Positions 33,351-42,684 of a DNA stretch of 64,000 nt are shown here, in pieces; the stretch's first letter is position 1; the number at the start of each line of letters is the position of its first letter. The translations under genes and the position numbers were made by a program. Below the pieces are notes generated by a model. The model ran no database searches and had not been told where the DNA came from. It saw only the letters and a program-made list of their open reading frames with translations. The DNA is from Variovorax sp. ZS18.2.2 (GTDB lineage Bacteria; Pseudomonadota; Gammaproteobacteria; Burkholderiales; Burkholderiaceae_C), in contig NZ_JANLNM010000008.1 of assembly GCF_024701975.1 (NCBI RefSeq), positions 1 through 64,000 of the forward strand. The letters are read 5' to 3'.

Positions 33351-33860
33351 ATGAAGTCGAGAAGAAGAGGAAAGAGGATGGGGAAATTCGGGCTGGCTAT
33401 GTTTTTAATAGCGGCCTGCGCCTATTCCAACGGCGTGGCGGCCCAGGGTTCCGCAAAGACCTGGCGATGCGGCAGCACCTATTCGGACCGCCCCTGCGAA
33501 GGCGGCAAGACGGTGAAGGTGGACGATCCCCGCAGTGATGCGGACCGCCGCGCTGCCGAAGCCGGCGCAAAGAGCAACAGCGCACAGGCCGACAAGCTCG
33601 AGCGCTCGCGCCTGTCTCTGGAGAAAGCGGCCTACGACCGCGATCGCCAGGCGGCCCGTGAGGCAAGAAGCGCCGCGCTGGCCGAACGGCGCATGGCCCT
33701 GTCCGAGCAGCAAGCCCGTGAGCGCGCCACCAAGGCGGCTGGCGACCCGCGCAAATCGACCATGAGTTTCAACAGCGGCGGATCGGGCAGCAAGTCGGCC
33801 GGCGACGCCCCGGCACCCAAGAAAAAGAAGCGGAAATCCCGCGACTCAGACGCCGGCTGA
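33351..33860 (+). CDS. Secreted basic coiled-coil protein, DUF4124-like
   Basis: A 169-residue exported protein of unknown role. A positively charged start and hydrophobic core (KFGLAMFLIAACAYSNGVAA) form a signal peptide. TWRCGSTYSDRPCEGGKTVKV resembles the DUF4124 core with a Cys pair. The rest is a charged helical stretch (about 60-135) and a basic tail (KKKKRKSR). ATG at 33351 has GGAGGG upstream; ATG at 33378 is an alternative. Its 3' end overlaps the ferredoxin gene by 15 bp, tail to tail. Confidence 0.7.
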   Translation: MKSRRRGKRMGKFGLAMFLIAACAYSNGVAAQGSAKTWRCGSTYSDRPCEGGKTVKVDDPRSDADRRAAEAGAKSNSAQADKLERSRLSLEKAAYDRDRQAAREARSAALAERRMALSEQQARERATKAAGDPRKSTMSFNSGGSGSKSAGDAPAPKKKKRKSRDSDAG

Positions 33861-34133
33861 AGAAGAAGGCGAAACCGCCGTCACCTTGATCGCTGTGAGG
33901 CGCTGGTACTTCTGCATCAGCGTCTCGCGGCTTTCCACGTGTTCGGGGTTCAGGGGAATGCACGCCACCGGGCAGATCTGCACGCACTGCGGCTCATCGA
34001 AGTGGCCGACGCATTCGGTGCACTTGTGCGGATCGATCTCGTAGTACTCCGCGCCCATGTAGATCGCATCGTTCGGGCACTCGGGCTCGCAGACATCGCA
34101 GTTGATGCATTCGTCGGTGATCATGAGGGCCAT
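33846..34133 (-). CDS. YfhL-family 4Fe-4S dicluster ferredoxin
   Basis: A 95-residue ferredoxin carrying two 4Fe-4S clusters. MALMITDECINCDVCEPECP supplies the first C-X2-C-X2-C-X3-C set; KCTECVGHFDEPQCVQICPV gives the second with the eight-residue insertion characteristic of the YfhL/Alvin group. ATG at 34133. In my recollection such a gene often follows coaD in Burkholderiales; here coaD is about 20 kb away. It is divergent from the ABC operon at 34238. Confidence 0.93.
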   Translation of the reverse strand: MALMITDECINCDVCEPECPNDAIYMGAEYYEIDPHKCTECVGHFDEPQCVQICPVACIPLNPEHVESRETLMQKYQRLTAIKVTAVSPSSSAGV

Positions 34134-34237
34134 CCCCCGATTATCGGCGGACCGGCAGGGGCATCCGCCCGTGAATGACAAAGGCCACATTCACGGCACA
34201 TTTGTTGCAGCAGTCAGGTTATGCTGCGCCCCGCCCC

Positions 34238-35188
34238 ATGAGTCTGTTTCTATTCAAGCGCCTCGCCACACTGATCGGCACGTTGATCGGCGCTTCGGTC
34301 ATCGTTTTCCTCGTGCTCGAGATCCTTCCCGGCAACGCCGCGCAGATGCTCATGGGCCCCGACGCATCGCCTGACGCCGTGGCCGCACTCGCCACCAAGC
34401 TCGGCCTCGACCAACCCGCGTGGACCCGCTACTGGCACTGGATCGGCGGCCTCCTCACCGGCAATCTCGGCGACAGCTACGCCTACAGCTCGCCGGTGCT
34501 CGACCTCATCCTCGAACGCTTAGCCCTCACGGTGCCGCTCGCGCTGCTGGCCATGACCTTCACCGTGGTCATCGCGCTGCTGGTGGGCGTGACCGCCGCC
34601 GCGCGCCACAACAAGCTGGGCGACGTCGGCCTCATGGGCATGGCGCAGGTCGGCATCGCGATCCCGAATTTCTGGTTCGCGATCATGCTGATCCTCGTGT
34701 TCTCGGTGCAGCTGCAATGGTTCTCGGCCGGCGGCTTCGAGGGCTGGAGCGAAGGCATCTTCGCGGGCCTCAAGTCGCTGTTGCTGCCCGCGCTGTCGCT
34801 GGCGGTGGTGCAGGCGGCGATCCTCGCTCGCATCACGCGTTCGGCGGTGCTCGAGGTGATGCGCGAAGACTTCGTTCGCACCGCGCGCGCCAAGGGCGTG
34901 TCGCAGCGCATGGTGCTGTGGACCCATGTGCTGCGCAACGCGATGATCCCGGTCATCACGGTGATGGGCATGCAGTTTTCCGAACTGCTCGCCGGCACCA
35001 TCGTGGTGGAGAACGTGTTCTACCTGCCGGGCCTCGGCCGCCTGATCTTCCAGGCCATCAGCAACCGCGACCTGATCGTGGTGCGCAACTGCGTGATGCT
35101 GCTTGCGGCGCTCGTGGTCATCGTGAACTTTGTGGTCGACGTGCTCTATGCCGTGATCGATCCGCGCATCAAGGCGAGCGACATATGA
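34238..35188 (+). CDS. Peptide/amide ABC transporter permease (DppB type)
   Basis: A 316-residue inner-membrane permease of the oligopeptide/nickel family. FLFKRLATLIGTLIGASVIVF is the first helix, with about six in total; EILPGNAAQMLMGPDA is the family periplasmic segment. The EAA loop is VMREDFVRTARAKGVSQRMV and the end reads DVLYAVIDPRIK. ATG at 34238. The stop overlaps the next permease start (ATGA). It opens a seven-gene plus-strand operon ending in an amidase. Confidence 0.93.
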   Translation: MSLFLFKRLATLIGTLIGASVIVFLVLEILPGNAAQMLMGPDASPDAVAALATKLGLDQPAWTRYWHWIGGLLTGNLGDSYAYSSPVLDLILERLALTVPLALLAMTFTVVIALLVGVTAAARHNKLGDVGLMGMAQVGIAIPNFWFAIMLILVFSVQLQWFSAGGFEGWSEGIFAGLKSLLLPALSLAVVQAAILARITRSAVLEVMREDFVRTARAKGVSQRMVLWTHVLRNAMIPVITVMGMQFSELLAGTIVVENVFYLPGLGRLIFQAISNRDLIVVRNCVMLLAALVVIVNFVVDVLYAVIDPRIKASDI

Positions 35189-36066
35189 GCAGCAGCACCG
35201 TTGCCGTCCCAAGCGCCGCCGCGCTCAAGGTGCCGGGCTTCTGGCGCCGCGCGCTGCATCACCGCAGCTTCGTCATCGGCGGCGTGCTCACGCTGCTGCT
35301 CCTGCTGGCGGCCGCCCTCTCCCTCGTCTGGACACCTTGGTCGCCCTACGAGATGGACATGGCCAACAAGCTCAAACCGCCGACCGGATCGCACTGGCTG
35401 GGCACCGACACCTACGGCCGCGACGTGGCCTCGCTGCTGCTCGTGGGCGCGCGCGCGTCCATCCTCGTGGGCGTGATCGCGGTCGGCATCGGCCTCGTGG
35501 TCGGCACGGCACTCGGCCTGCTCGCCGCGGCGAAGCGCGGCTGGGTCGAGGAGGCGATCATGCGGCTCACCGACTTCTCGCTCGCGTTTCCCGCCATCCT
35601 CTCGGCCATCATGATGACGGCGGTGTTCGGCGCCGGCATCGTCAACGCCATCGTCGCGATCGGCATCTACAACATCCCGACTTTCGCGCGCATCACGCGC
35701 GCCTCGGCCAACGCGATCTGGTCGCGTGAGTACATCGCGGCGGCGCGCGCCTGCGGCAAGGGTTCGTTCTCGATCACGATGCAGCACGTGCTGCCGAACA
35801 TCTCGGCCGTGCTGATCGTGCAGATCACGATCCGCTTCGCCATCGCGATCCTCGCCGAAGCCGCCCTCTCCTATCTCGGCCTCGGCACGCAGCCGCCGCA
35901 GCCTTCATGGGGCCGCATGCTCAGCGAAGCGCAGACGATGATGTTCCAGTCGCCCCTGCTCGCCGTGTTCCCCGGCATGGCCATCGCGATGGCGGTGCTG
36001 GGCCTGAATCTGCTCGGCGACGGCCTGCGCGACCTGCTCGACCCTCGCCTCGCACGCGCCCGATAG
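35185..36066 (+). CDS. Peptide/amide ABC transporter permease (DppC type)
   Basis: A 293-residue partner permease. The N-terminal helix is VIGGVLTLLLLLAAALSLVW, followed by the DppC hallmark HWLGTDTYGRDVASLLLVGAR. The EAA loop is SREYIAAARACGKGSFSI and the C-terminus contains FPGMAIAMAVLGLNLLGDGLRDLLDPR. ATG overlaps the DppB stop. Together the two subunits form the membrane channel. Confidence 0.94.
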   Translation: MSSSTVAVPSAAALKVPGFWRRALHHRSFVIGGVLTLLLLLAAALSLVWTPWSPYEMDMANKLKPPTGSHWLGTDTYGRDVASLLLVGARASILVGVIAVGIGLVVGTALGLLAAAKRGWVEEAIMRLTDFSLAFPAILSAIMMTAVFGAGIVNAIVAIGIYNIPTFARITRASANAIWSREYIAAARACGKGSFSITMQHVLPNISAVLIVQITIRFAIAILAEAALSYLGLGTQPPQPSWGRMLSEAQTMMFQSPLLAVFPGMAIAMAVLGLNLLGDGLRDLLDPRLARAR

Positions 36067-36071
36067 CCGAT

Positions 36072-37061
36072 ATGCCCCTCCTCCAAGTCAAGGACCTGCA
36101 CATCGAACTGCAGACGCAGCGCGGCCCGGCCGAGGCCGTGCGCGGCATCGACTTCACGCTGGAACGCGGCGAAACGCTGGGCATCGTCGGCGAGTCGGGC
36201 TGCGGCAAGTCGATCACCGTGATGTCGCTCATGGGCCTGCTGCCCTCGAACGCCAAGGTCACCGGCAGCATCCGCTTCGACGACACCGAACTCGTCGGCC
36301 GTGACGAAAGAGACATGTGCCAGATCCGCGGCAACCGCATCGGCATGATCTTCCAGGAGCCCATGACCGCGCTGAACCCAGTGCACACCATCGTGCGCCA
36401 GGTCGGCGAGCCGCTGCGACTGCACCGCGGTCTTTCGAAGGCGGAGGCACGCAAGGAAGTGCTGGCGCTGCTCGAGCGCGTGGGCATTCCGGATGCGGCC
36501 TCCCGGCTCGATGCCTATCCGCACCAGTTCTCGGGCGGACAGCGACAACGCATCGGCATCGCGATGGCGCTGGCCTGCGGCCCCGACCTGCTGATTGCCG
36601 ACGAGCCGACCACCGCGCTCGACGTCACGATCCAGAAGCAGATCCTCGAACTCATCCAGGGCCTGGTGGAAGAACGCGGCATGGCACTGATCCTGATCTC
36701 GCACGACCTCGGCGTGATCGCGCAGACCGTCTCGAAGATGCTCGTGATGTACGGCGGCAGCGTGGTCGAGAGCGGGCCGACCGAGGCCGTGTTCGCGCGC
36801 CGCGCGCATCCGTACACGCAGGGCCTGTTCGCCGCTCGCCCGGCACTCGGCGCGCCGCGCGGCGTGCGCCTGGCCACCATCCGCGGAAGCGTGCCCGAGC
36901 TGGTCGACCTGCCGAAGGGCTGCCCGTTCGCGGGCCGCTGCAGCTACACCATCGACGCCTGCCAGACGACGCGCCCACCGGCCACGATGCTGCCGCAGGA
37001 CCATGCGGTGCGCTGCATCCGCCTCGAAGAAATCGCGACGAAGGTCGCCGTAGCCTCATGA
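36072..37061 (+). CDS. Peptide/amide ABC transporter ATPase (DppD type)
   Basis: A 329-residue ATP-binding subunit. Walker A is GESGCGKSITV near residue 40, Q-loop MIFQEPMTALNP, signature FSGGQRQRIGIAMAL, Walker B LLIADEPTTALD, H-loop ISHDLGV. The C-terminal oligopeptide-transport domain has Cys-containing GCPFAGRCSYTIDAC. ATG at 36072, six bases after DppC; its stop overlaps the DppF start. Confidence 0.94.
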   Translation: MPLLQVKDLHIELQTQRGPAEAVRGIDFTLERGETLGIVGESGCGKSITVMSLMGLLPSNAKVTGSIRFDDTELVGRDERDMCQIRGNRIGMIFQEPMTALNPVHTIVRQVGEPLRLHRGLSKAEARKEVLALLERVGIPDAASRLDAYPHQFSGGQRQRIGIAMALACGPDLLIADEPTTALDVTIQKQILELIQGLVEERGMALILISHDLGVIAQTVSKMLVMYGGSVVESGPTEAVFARRAHPYTQGLFAARPALGAPRGVRLATIRGSVPELVDLPKGCPFAGRCSYTIDACQTTRPPATMLPQDHAVRCIRLEEIATKVAVAS

Positions 37062-37888
37062 GTGACTCCGCCCTCGCCTCGCCGCTGCTGGAGGTGACCG
37101 ACCTCGTGCGTCACTACGACCTGCCGCGCGAAAAACTCTTCGGCCCGCCACCGACCGTCAAGGCGCTCAACGGCGTGAGCTTCAAGGTCGAAGCCGGGCG
37201 CAGCCTCGGCATCGTTGGCGAATCGGGTTCGGGCAAGTCGACCATTGCGCGTCTCGTGATGGCGCTCGACACGCCCACCTCGGGCAGCGTGAAGTTGCTG
37301 GGGCGCGACCTGCACACATTGCCGAAGAGCGAGCTACGCACGGCACGTCGCGATTTCCAGATGGTCTTTCAAGACCCCTACGGTTCGCTCGATCCGCGCC
37401 AGACCGTCGCACGCATCGTCGCCGAGCCACTCGAAGCATTGGCCGAGGCATCGCGCAAGGAGCAGCGCGAGCGCGCCGCCGAATCGCTCGCAGCCGTCGG
37501 CCTGCGCACCACCGACATGGACAAGTACCCGCACGAGTTCTCGGGCGGGCAGCGCCAACGCATCGCCATCGCGCGTGCGCTCATCACGCGCCCCAAGCTC
37601 ATCGTTGCCGACGAACCCGTGAGCGCGCTCGACGTGTCGGTGCAGGCCCAGGTGCTCAACCTCATGCAGGACCTGCAGCAGCAGTTCGGCGTGAGCTATC
37701 TGCTCATCAGCCACGACCTCGCGGTGGTCAACCACCTGTGCGACGACGTGTGCGTGGTGTGGAAGGGGCTGATCGTCGAACAAGGCCCACCCGGCGAGCT
37801 GTTCAGCAACGCACGGCACCCGTACACGCGCACGCTGCTCGATGCAGTGCCACGCACGCCCACCGGCGGCACGCTGCTCACGGCCTGA
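37058..37888 (+). CDS. Peptide/amide ABC transporter ATPase (DppF type)
   Basis: A 276-residue second ATPase. Walker A is GESGSGKSTIARLV, Q-loop MVFQDPYGSLDPRQTV, signature FSGGQRQRIAIARAL, Walker B LIVADEPVSALDVSVQAQ, H-loop ISHDLAVV. ARHPYTRTLLDAVP is the family ending; the Cys-rich tail of longer DppF proteins is missing, but the length is still within family range. ATG overlaps the DppD stop. Confidence 0.94.
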   Translation: MSDSALASPLLEVTDLVRHYDLPREKLFGPPPTVKALNGVSFKVEAGRSLGIVGESGSGKSTIARLVMALDTPTSGSVKLLGRDLHTLPKSELRTARRDFQMVFQDPYGSLDPRQTVARIVAEPLEALAEASRKEQRERAAESLAAVGLRTTDMDKYPHEFSGGQRQRIAIARALITRPKLIVADEPVSALDVSVQAQVLNLMQDLQQQFGVSYLLISHDLAVVNHLCDDVCVVWKGLIVEQGPPGELFSNARHPYTRTLLDAVPRTPTGGTLLTA

Positions 37889-38007
37889 CACTGAAGCGTC
37901 GCCCGCCCTTCGTAGGATGAGTGGGTCATAAGCATCTGGTTGCGCGGAGGCACCCGTCTCGCGGATCATGCTTGCCCCGTTCCCCAGGACACCGAGGACA
38001 CCGCTTC

Positions 38008-39501
38008 ATGCTCCAACGACGCACCCTGCTCGCTACCGGCGCCGCTGCCGCGACATCACTGGCGTTGCCGCTCACCGCCCTCGCGCAAAAGAAAAAAGAC
38101 ACGCTGGTGATCGGCCTCACGCTCGAACCCACGGGCCTCGATCCCACCGCCAAGGCCGGCGCAGAAATCTCCGAAGTGGTGCTCTACAACGTCTTCGAAA
38201 CCCTCACCAAGATCAACTCCGACGGCAGCGTCACGCCGCTGCTCGCCGAGAGCTGGGAAGTCTCGCCCGACCTGAAGACCTACACCTTCAAGCTCAAGCG
38301 CGGCGTGAAGTTCCAGAACGGCGAGCCCTTCAATGCGAGCACCGTGAAGTTCTCGTTCGACCGCGCGGCCGCGGCCAACAGCACCAACAAGGACAAGCGC
38401 ACCTTCGCCAATATCGCCACGCAGGTGGTCGACGAGCACACGGCGGTGCTGATCACCAAGGAGATCGAGCCCGACCTGCTGTTCCTGCTCGGCCAAGCGT
38501 CGGCCATCGTGGTGGAGCCGAAGACGGTGGAGACCAACGCCACCAAGCCCGTCGGTACCGGCCCCTACCGGCTCGACAACTGGGCCAAGGGCTCGACCAT
38601 CGTGCTCGCCAAGTGGGACGGTTATCGCCACGCCGATGCCGTGCAGATCCGCAAGGTGAGCTTCCGCTTCATCTCCGAGCCGGCCGCGCAGACCACCGCG
38701 CTGCTCTCGGGCGACGTCGACCTGTTCCCGCATGCCTCGGTGTCGCGCAGCCTTCCGCAGTTCCAGAACGACAAGCGCTTCCAGGTGGTGTTCAACGCCT
38801 CGCGCGGCAAGACCATCCTGGCCATCAACAACAAGCGCAAGCCCCTGGACGACGTGCGCGTGCGCCGCGCCATCTCCGCGGCCATCGACCGCAAGGCCGT
38901 CATCGAAGCGGCGGTGGATGGGCGCGGCATTCCGATCGGCAGCCACTACGTGCCGGGCGCGCCGGGCTACATCGACACCACGGGCATCAACGCCTACGAC
39001 GTGGAGAAGGCGAAGAAGCTCCTGGCCGAGGCCGGCGTGAAGACGCCGCTCGAACTCGAGCTCGTGCTGCCGCCCCCGCCCTATGCGCGGCAGGGTGGCG
39101 AGCTCATCGCCGCGCAGCTCGCCAAGGTGGGCATCGTCGCGAAGATCCAGAACGTCGAGTGGGCGCAGTGGATGAGCGGCACCTACGGCAACAGGAACTA
39201 CGACCTCTCGCTGATCCTGCACGTCGAGCCCTTCGACCTCGTGAACTACACCAAGCCCGAGTACTACTGGGGCTACCAGTCGGCGAAGTTCAACGAGGCC
39301 TTCGACAAGGCGCGCAACGCGCCGCGCGCGGCCGAGCGCCTCCGCTACCTCGGCGATGCGCAGCGGCTGCTGGCCGAGGACGCGGCCAACGTGTTCCTGT
39401 TCCAGCCGCAGTTCATCACCGTGGCGGGGCGCAACTTGCGCGGTCTCTGGAAGGACTCGCCGATCTTCGTGAACGACATCGCTGCTCTCTACTGGGCCTA
39501 G
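38008..39501 (+). CDS. Peptide/amide-binding protein, paralogue 1
   Basis: A 497-residue periplasmic binding protein of the SBP family 5 (DppA/OppA). The signal MLQRRTLLATGAAAATSLAL has an RR pair of Tat-like character, cleaved near LTALAQ. VLYNVFETLTKINSDGSV, LLAESWEVSPDLKTYTFKL and GVKFQNGEPFNASTVKFSFD are classical family motifs. ATG at 38008. It is followed after 221 bp by a close paralogue sharing long blocks such as KPVGTGPYRL/KL and VRRAI, so this is a tandem duplication. One importer would thereby serve two ligand ranges. Confidence 0.93.
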   Translation: MLQRRTLLATGAAAATSLALPLTALAQKKKDTLVIGLTLEPTGLDPTAKAGAEISEVVLYNVFETLTKINSDGSVTPLLAESWEVSPDLKTYTFKLKRGVKFQNGEPFNASTVKFSFDRAAAANSTNKDKRTFANIATQVVDEHTAVLITKEIEPDLLFLLGQASAIVVEPKTVETNATKPVGTGPYRLDNWAKGSTIVLAKWDGYRHADAVQIRKVSFRFISEPAAQTTALLSGDVDLFPHASVSRSLPQFQNDKRFQVVFNASRGKTILAINNKRKPLDDVRVRRAISAAIDRKAVIEAAVDGRGIPIGSHYVPGAPGYIDTTGINAYDVEKAKKLLAEAGVKTPLELELVLPPPPYARQGGELIAAQLAKVGIVAKIQNVEWAQWMSGTYGNRNYDLSLILHVEPFDLVNYTKPEYYWGYQSAKFNEAFDKARNAPRAAERLRYLGDAQRLLAEDAANVFLFQPQFITVAGRNLRGLWKDSPIFVNDIAALYWA

Positions 39502-39722
39502 CGGAAGGGCCTGCGCGGCCTCCCGGCATCCGGGTACGTCCCGAGGAAAAACCGCTCCGGGGGCAAGGCGCCAGGCCACCCGCTGCGAGAGAATGATCCG
39601 CTGCGCACGTGGCATCTTTCGTGCTGCGTGCCTTGTCTTTCGTGGCGCCGCGCCTCCCTTCGGGGCATGGTGGGCGCCAAACCAGTCATTCGACCCTGGC
39701 CGTTTTCCGGAGATACCCACCT

Positions 39723-41210
39723 ATGTTGAACCGTCGCACCCTCCTCACCACCGCCGGCGCCACCGTCGCGCTGGCCACCCCGCTGGCCGGCATGGCCCAA
39801 GGGCGGAAGGACGCCATCGTGATCGGCATGGCGCTCGAACCGCCGGGCCTGGACCCGACGGCCGGCGCCGCCGCCGCGATTGCCGAGATCGTGCAATACA
39901 ACATCCTGGAGACGCTCACCAAGATCAACGCCGACGGCAGCGTCACGCCGCTCCTGGCCGAGAGCTGGGAAATCTCGCCTGATCTCAAGACCTACACCTT
40001 CAAGCTGCGGCGCGGCGTGAAGTTCCAGAACGGCGAGCCCTTCAACGCGGCCACCGTCAAGTTCTCGTTCGACCGCGCCGGTGGCGAGAAGAGCACCAAC
40101 AAGGACAAGCGCACCTTCGCCAACCTCGCGACGCAGGTGGTGGATGACTACACCGTGGTGGTCATCAATAAGGAGATCGATCCCGACCTGCCCTTCGTGC
40201 TGGGCCAGGCCACGGCCGTGATAGTCGAGCCAAAGAGCGCTGACGCCAACGCCACCAAGCCCGTCGGCACCGGCCCCTACAAGCTCGACAGCTGGGCCAA
40301 GGGCTCGTCGCTCACGCTGAGCAAGTGGGAGGGCTTCCGCAGCCCCGCCACGGCCAAGATCAACAAGGTGACCTTCCGCTTCATCGCCGACACCGCCGCG
40401 CAGGCCGCCGCGCTGATGGCGGGCGACGTGGACGTGTTCACGCGCATCGGCACGCGCGTGGTGCCGCAGTTCAAGGCCAACCCGCAGTTCCAGGTGATCC
40501 TGGCGGGCTCCCGCGCCAAGACCATCCTGTCGATCAACAACCAGAAGAAGCCGCTGGACGACGTGCGCGTGCGCCGCGCCATCCTCGCGGCCATCGACCG
40601 CAAGGCCGTGATCGAGGGCGCCGCCGACGGCCTGGGCGTGGCCATCGGCAGCCACTACGTGCCGGGCGCGGCGGGCTTCGTCGACACCACGGGCGTCAAC
40701 CCCTTCGACATCGAGAAGGCCAAGAAGCTGCTCGCCGAGGCCGGCGTGAAGACGCCGCTCGAACTCAAGATGACGCTGCCGCCGCCGCCCTACGCGCGCC
40801 AGGGCGGCGAGGTGATCGTGGCCCAGCTCGCCAAGATCGGCATCGTGGTGAAGGTGCAGAACGTCGAGTGGGCGCAGTGGCTCAGCGGCACCTACGGCAA
40901 CAAGGACTACGACCTGTCGATCATTTCGCACGTGGAGCCCTTCGATCTGGGCAACTACGCCAAGTCGGACTACTACTGGGGCTACCAGTCGAAGGCCTTC
41001 AACACGCTGTTCGACAAGATCAAGTCCACCGCCAATGCCACCGAGCGCAACAAGCTCCTGGGCGATGCGCAGAAGATGCTGGCCGCCGACGCGGCCAACG
41101 GCTTCCTGTACCAGCCGCAGTTCCCGACGATCGCCAAGAAGAACGTCAAGGGCCTCTGGAAAGAGAACCCGATCTTCGTGAACGACCTGTCCGCGCTTTC
41201 CTGGGGATGA
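39723..41210 (+). CDS. Peptide/amide-binding protein, paralogue 2
   Basis: A 495-residue SBP family 5 protein, closely similar to the preceding one from the RR-type signal (MLNRRTLLTTAGATVALATP, ending GMAQ) to the C-terminal KENPIFVNDLSALSWG. Shared landmarks include LLAESWEISPDLKTYTFKL and IGSHYVPGAAGF. Differences cluster in ligand-facing segments, for example TRIGTRVVPQFKANP versus PHASVSRSLPQFQND. ATG at 39723 within CCTATG. The stop overlaps the amidase start (ATGA), tying this copy to the amidase. Confidence 0.93.
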   Translation: MLNRRTLLTTAGATVALATPLAGMAQGRKDAIVIGMALEPPGLDPTAGAAAAIAEIVQYNILETLTKINADGSVTPLLAESWEISPDLKTYTFKLRRGVKFQNGEPFNAATVKFSFDRAGGEKSTNKDKRTFANLATQVVDDYTVVVINKEIDPDLPFVLGQATAVIVEPKSADANATKPVGTGPYKLDSWAKGSSLTLSKWEGFRSPATAKINKVTFRFIADTAAQAAALMAGDVDVFTRIGTRVVPQFKANPQFQVILAGSRAKTILSINNQKKPLDDVRVRRAILAAIDRKAVIEGAADGLGVAIGSHYVPGAAGFVDTTGVNPFDIEKAKKLLAEAGVKTPLELKMTLPPPPYARQGGEVIVAQLAKIGIVVKVQNVEWAQWLSGTYGNKDYDLSIISHVEPFDLGNYAKSDYYWGYQSKAFNTLFDKIKSTANATERNKLLGDAQKMLAADAANGFLYQPQFPTIAKKNVKGLWKENPIFVNDLSALSWG

Positions 41211-42631
41211 GCGTCACCGTGTCCGATGCCCCTTTGTTGAGCGACCTGTCCGCGCAGGAGCTCTCGGCCGCGTACCGCGACAAGCGCCTCTCGCCGGTCG
41301 AGGTGACGCAGGCCGTGATCGCGCACATCGAGCGCTGGGAGCCGCACCTGCAGGCCACCTGGCTCTTTCGCCCGGAGGCCGCGCTCGAACAGGCGCGCGC
41401 GTCGGAAGCGCGCTGGCAGCGCGGCGATGCGTTCGGCCCGCTCGATGGCGTGCCGACCACCATCAAGGAAAACATCGCCACGCGCGGCGACCCGATGCCC
41501 GCCGGCACGGCCGCCGTCGACCTGAAGCCCGCGACCGTCGATGCACCGCCGGCCGCGCGCCTGAAGGAAGCCGGCGCGGTGATCGTGAGCAAGACCACCA
41601 TGCCGGACTACGGCATGTTGTCGTCGGGCCTCTCGAGCTTCCATACGCTCGCGCGCAATCCGTGGGACCTGGGCAAGACGCCGGGCGGCTCCAGCGCCGG
41701 TGCGGGCGCCGCGACCGCTGCCGGCTATGGCCCGCTGCACCTGGGCACCGACATCGGCGGGTCGCTGCGGCTGCCCGCGAGCTGGTGCGGCATCTTCACG
41801 CTCAAGCCGAGCCTGGGCCGCATTCCGATCGACCCGCCCTACATGGGCCGCGCCGCGGGGCCGATGACCCGCACCGTCGGCGATGCTGCGCTGCTGATGC
41901 AGGTGCTCTCCAAACCCGACGCGCGCGACAGCATGAGCCTGCCTGCGCAGGACATCGACTGGGCGGCCTTCGACGTGTCGCCCGATCATCTGCGGGGCCT
42001 GCGCATCGGGCTGCTGCTCGACGCGGGCTGCGGCCTCGCGGTCGAGCCGGAGATCCAGACGGCGGTCGAACATGCCGCGCGCCTGTTCGAGAAAGCCGGC
42101 GCGATCGTCGAGACCATGCAGCCCTTCATGTCGCAAGCCATGCTCGACGGCATGGACCACCTGTGGCGCATGCGCTCGCTGGTGGACATGAAGGCCCTGC
42201 GCGCCGACCAGCGCGCCAAGGTGCTGCCGTATATCCGCGAATGGGCCGAGAGCGCGGCCGAGTTCAGCGGCGAGCATGTGTTCCGCAGCTTCAGCCAGTT
42301 CCATGCGACGCGCGTGGCGGCGGTGCAAGCGTGCGCGCGCTTCGACTACGTGATCTCGCCCGTGTCGCCGAACATGCCCGCAGCGGCCGAGGCGCCTTCG
42401 CCGACCAACGATCCGCTGCGGCCGCTGGAGCACATCGGCTTCACGGTGCCATTCAACATGTCGGAGCAACCGGCGTCGTCGGTGAACTGCGGGTATTCGG
42501 CGGGCGGGATGCCGATCGGGCTGCAGATCGCTGGACACCGGTTCGACGATCTCGGCGTGCTGCGCGTGTCGCGCGCGTTCGAGCAGATTCGCGAGGCGCA
42601 GCGGCCCTGGCCTGTGGTGCCTTCGCGCTAG
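41207..42631 (+). CDS. Amidase-signature family amidase
   Basis: A 474-residue amidase hydrolysing a carboxamide. The catalytic Lys is in GVPTTIKENIATRG; the Gly/Ser-rich signature GGSSAGAGAATAAGYGPLHL with downstream DIGGSLRLPASWCGIFTLKPS provides the cis-Ser and nucleophilic Ser. LSPVEVTQAVIAHIERWEPHL is the usual N-terminal helix. No signal peptide, so it is cytoplasmic. Translational overlap with the second binding protein suggests the importer brings in its substrate (an amide or amidated peptide). The chemical substrate is unknown. Confidence 0.92.
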   Translation: MSVTVSDAPLLSDLSAQELSAAYRDKRLSPVEVTQAVIAHIERWEPHLQATWLFRPEAALEQARASEARWQRGDAFGPLDGVPTTIKENIATRGDPMPAGTAAVDLKPATVDAPPAARLKEAGAVIVSKTTMPDYGMLSSGLSSFHTLARNPWDLGKTPGGSSAGAGAATAAGYGPLHLGTDIGGSLRLPASWCGIFTLKPSLGRIPIDPPYMGRAAGPMTRTVGDAALLMQVLSKPDARDSMSLPAQDIDWAAFDVSPDHLRGLRIGLLLDAGCGLAVEPEIQTAVEHAARLFEKAGAIVETMQPFMSQAMLDGMDHLWRMRSLVDMKALRADQRAKVLPYIREWAESAAEFSGEHVFRSFSQFHATRVAAVQACARFDYVISPVSPNMPAAAEAPSPTNDPLRPLEHIGFTVPFNMSEQPASSVNCGYSAGGMPIGLQIAGHRFDDLGVLRVSRAFEQIREAQRPWPVVPSR

Positions 42632-42647
42632 GAGGCGCGTTGGCGTT

Positions 42648-42675
42648 GTTCGGGCCGGCGCTCGCGCCCCCGAAC
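42648..42675. terminator. Possible bidirectional terminator between amidase and YitT gene
   Basis: GTTCGGG (42648-42654) faces CCCGAAC (42669-42675), with an inner GGCGC/GCGCC. It lies between convergent genes but has no T-run. Confidence 0.35.
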
Positions 42676-42684
42676 ACTCTCGAC

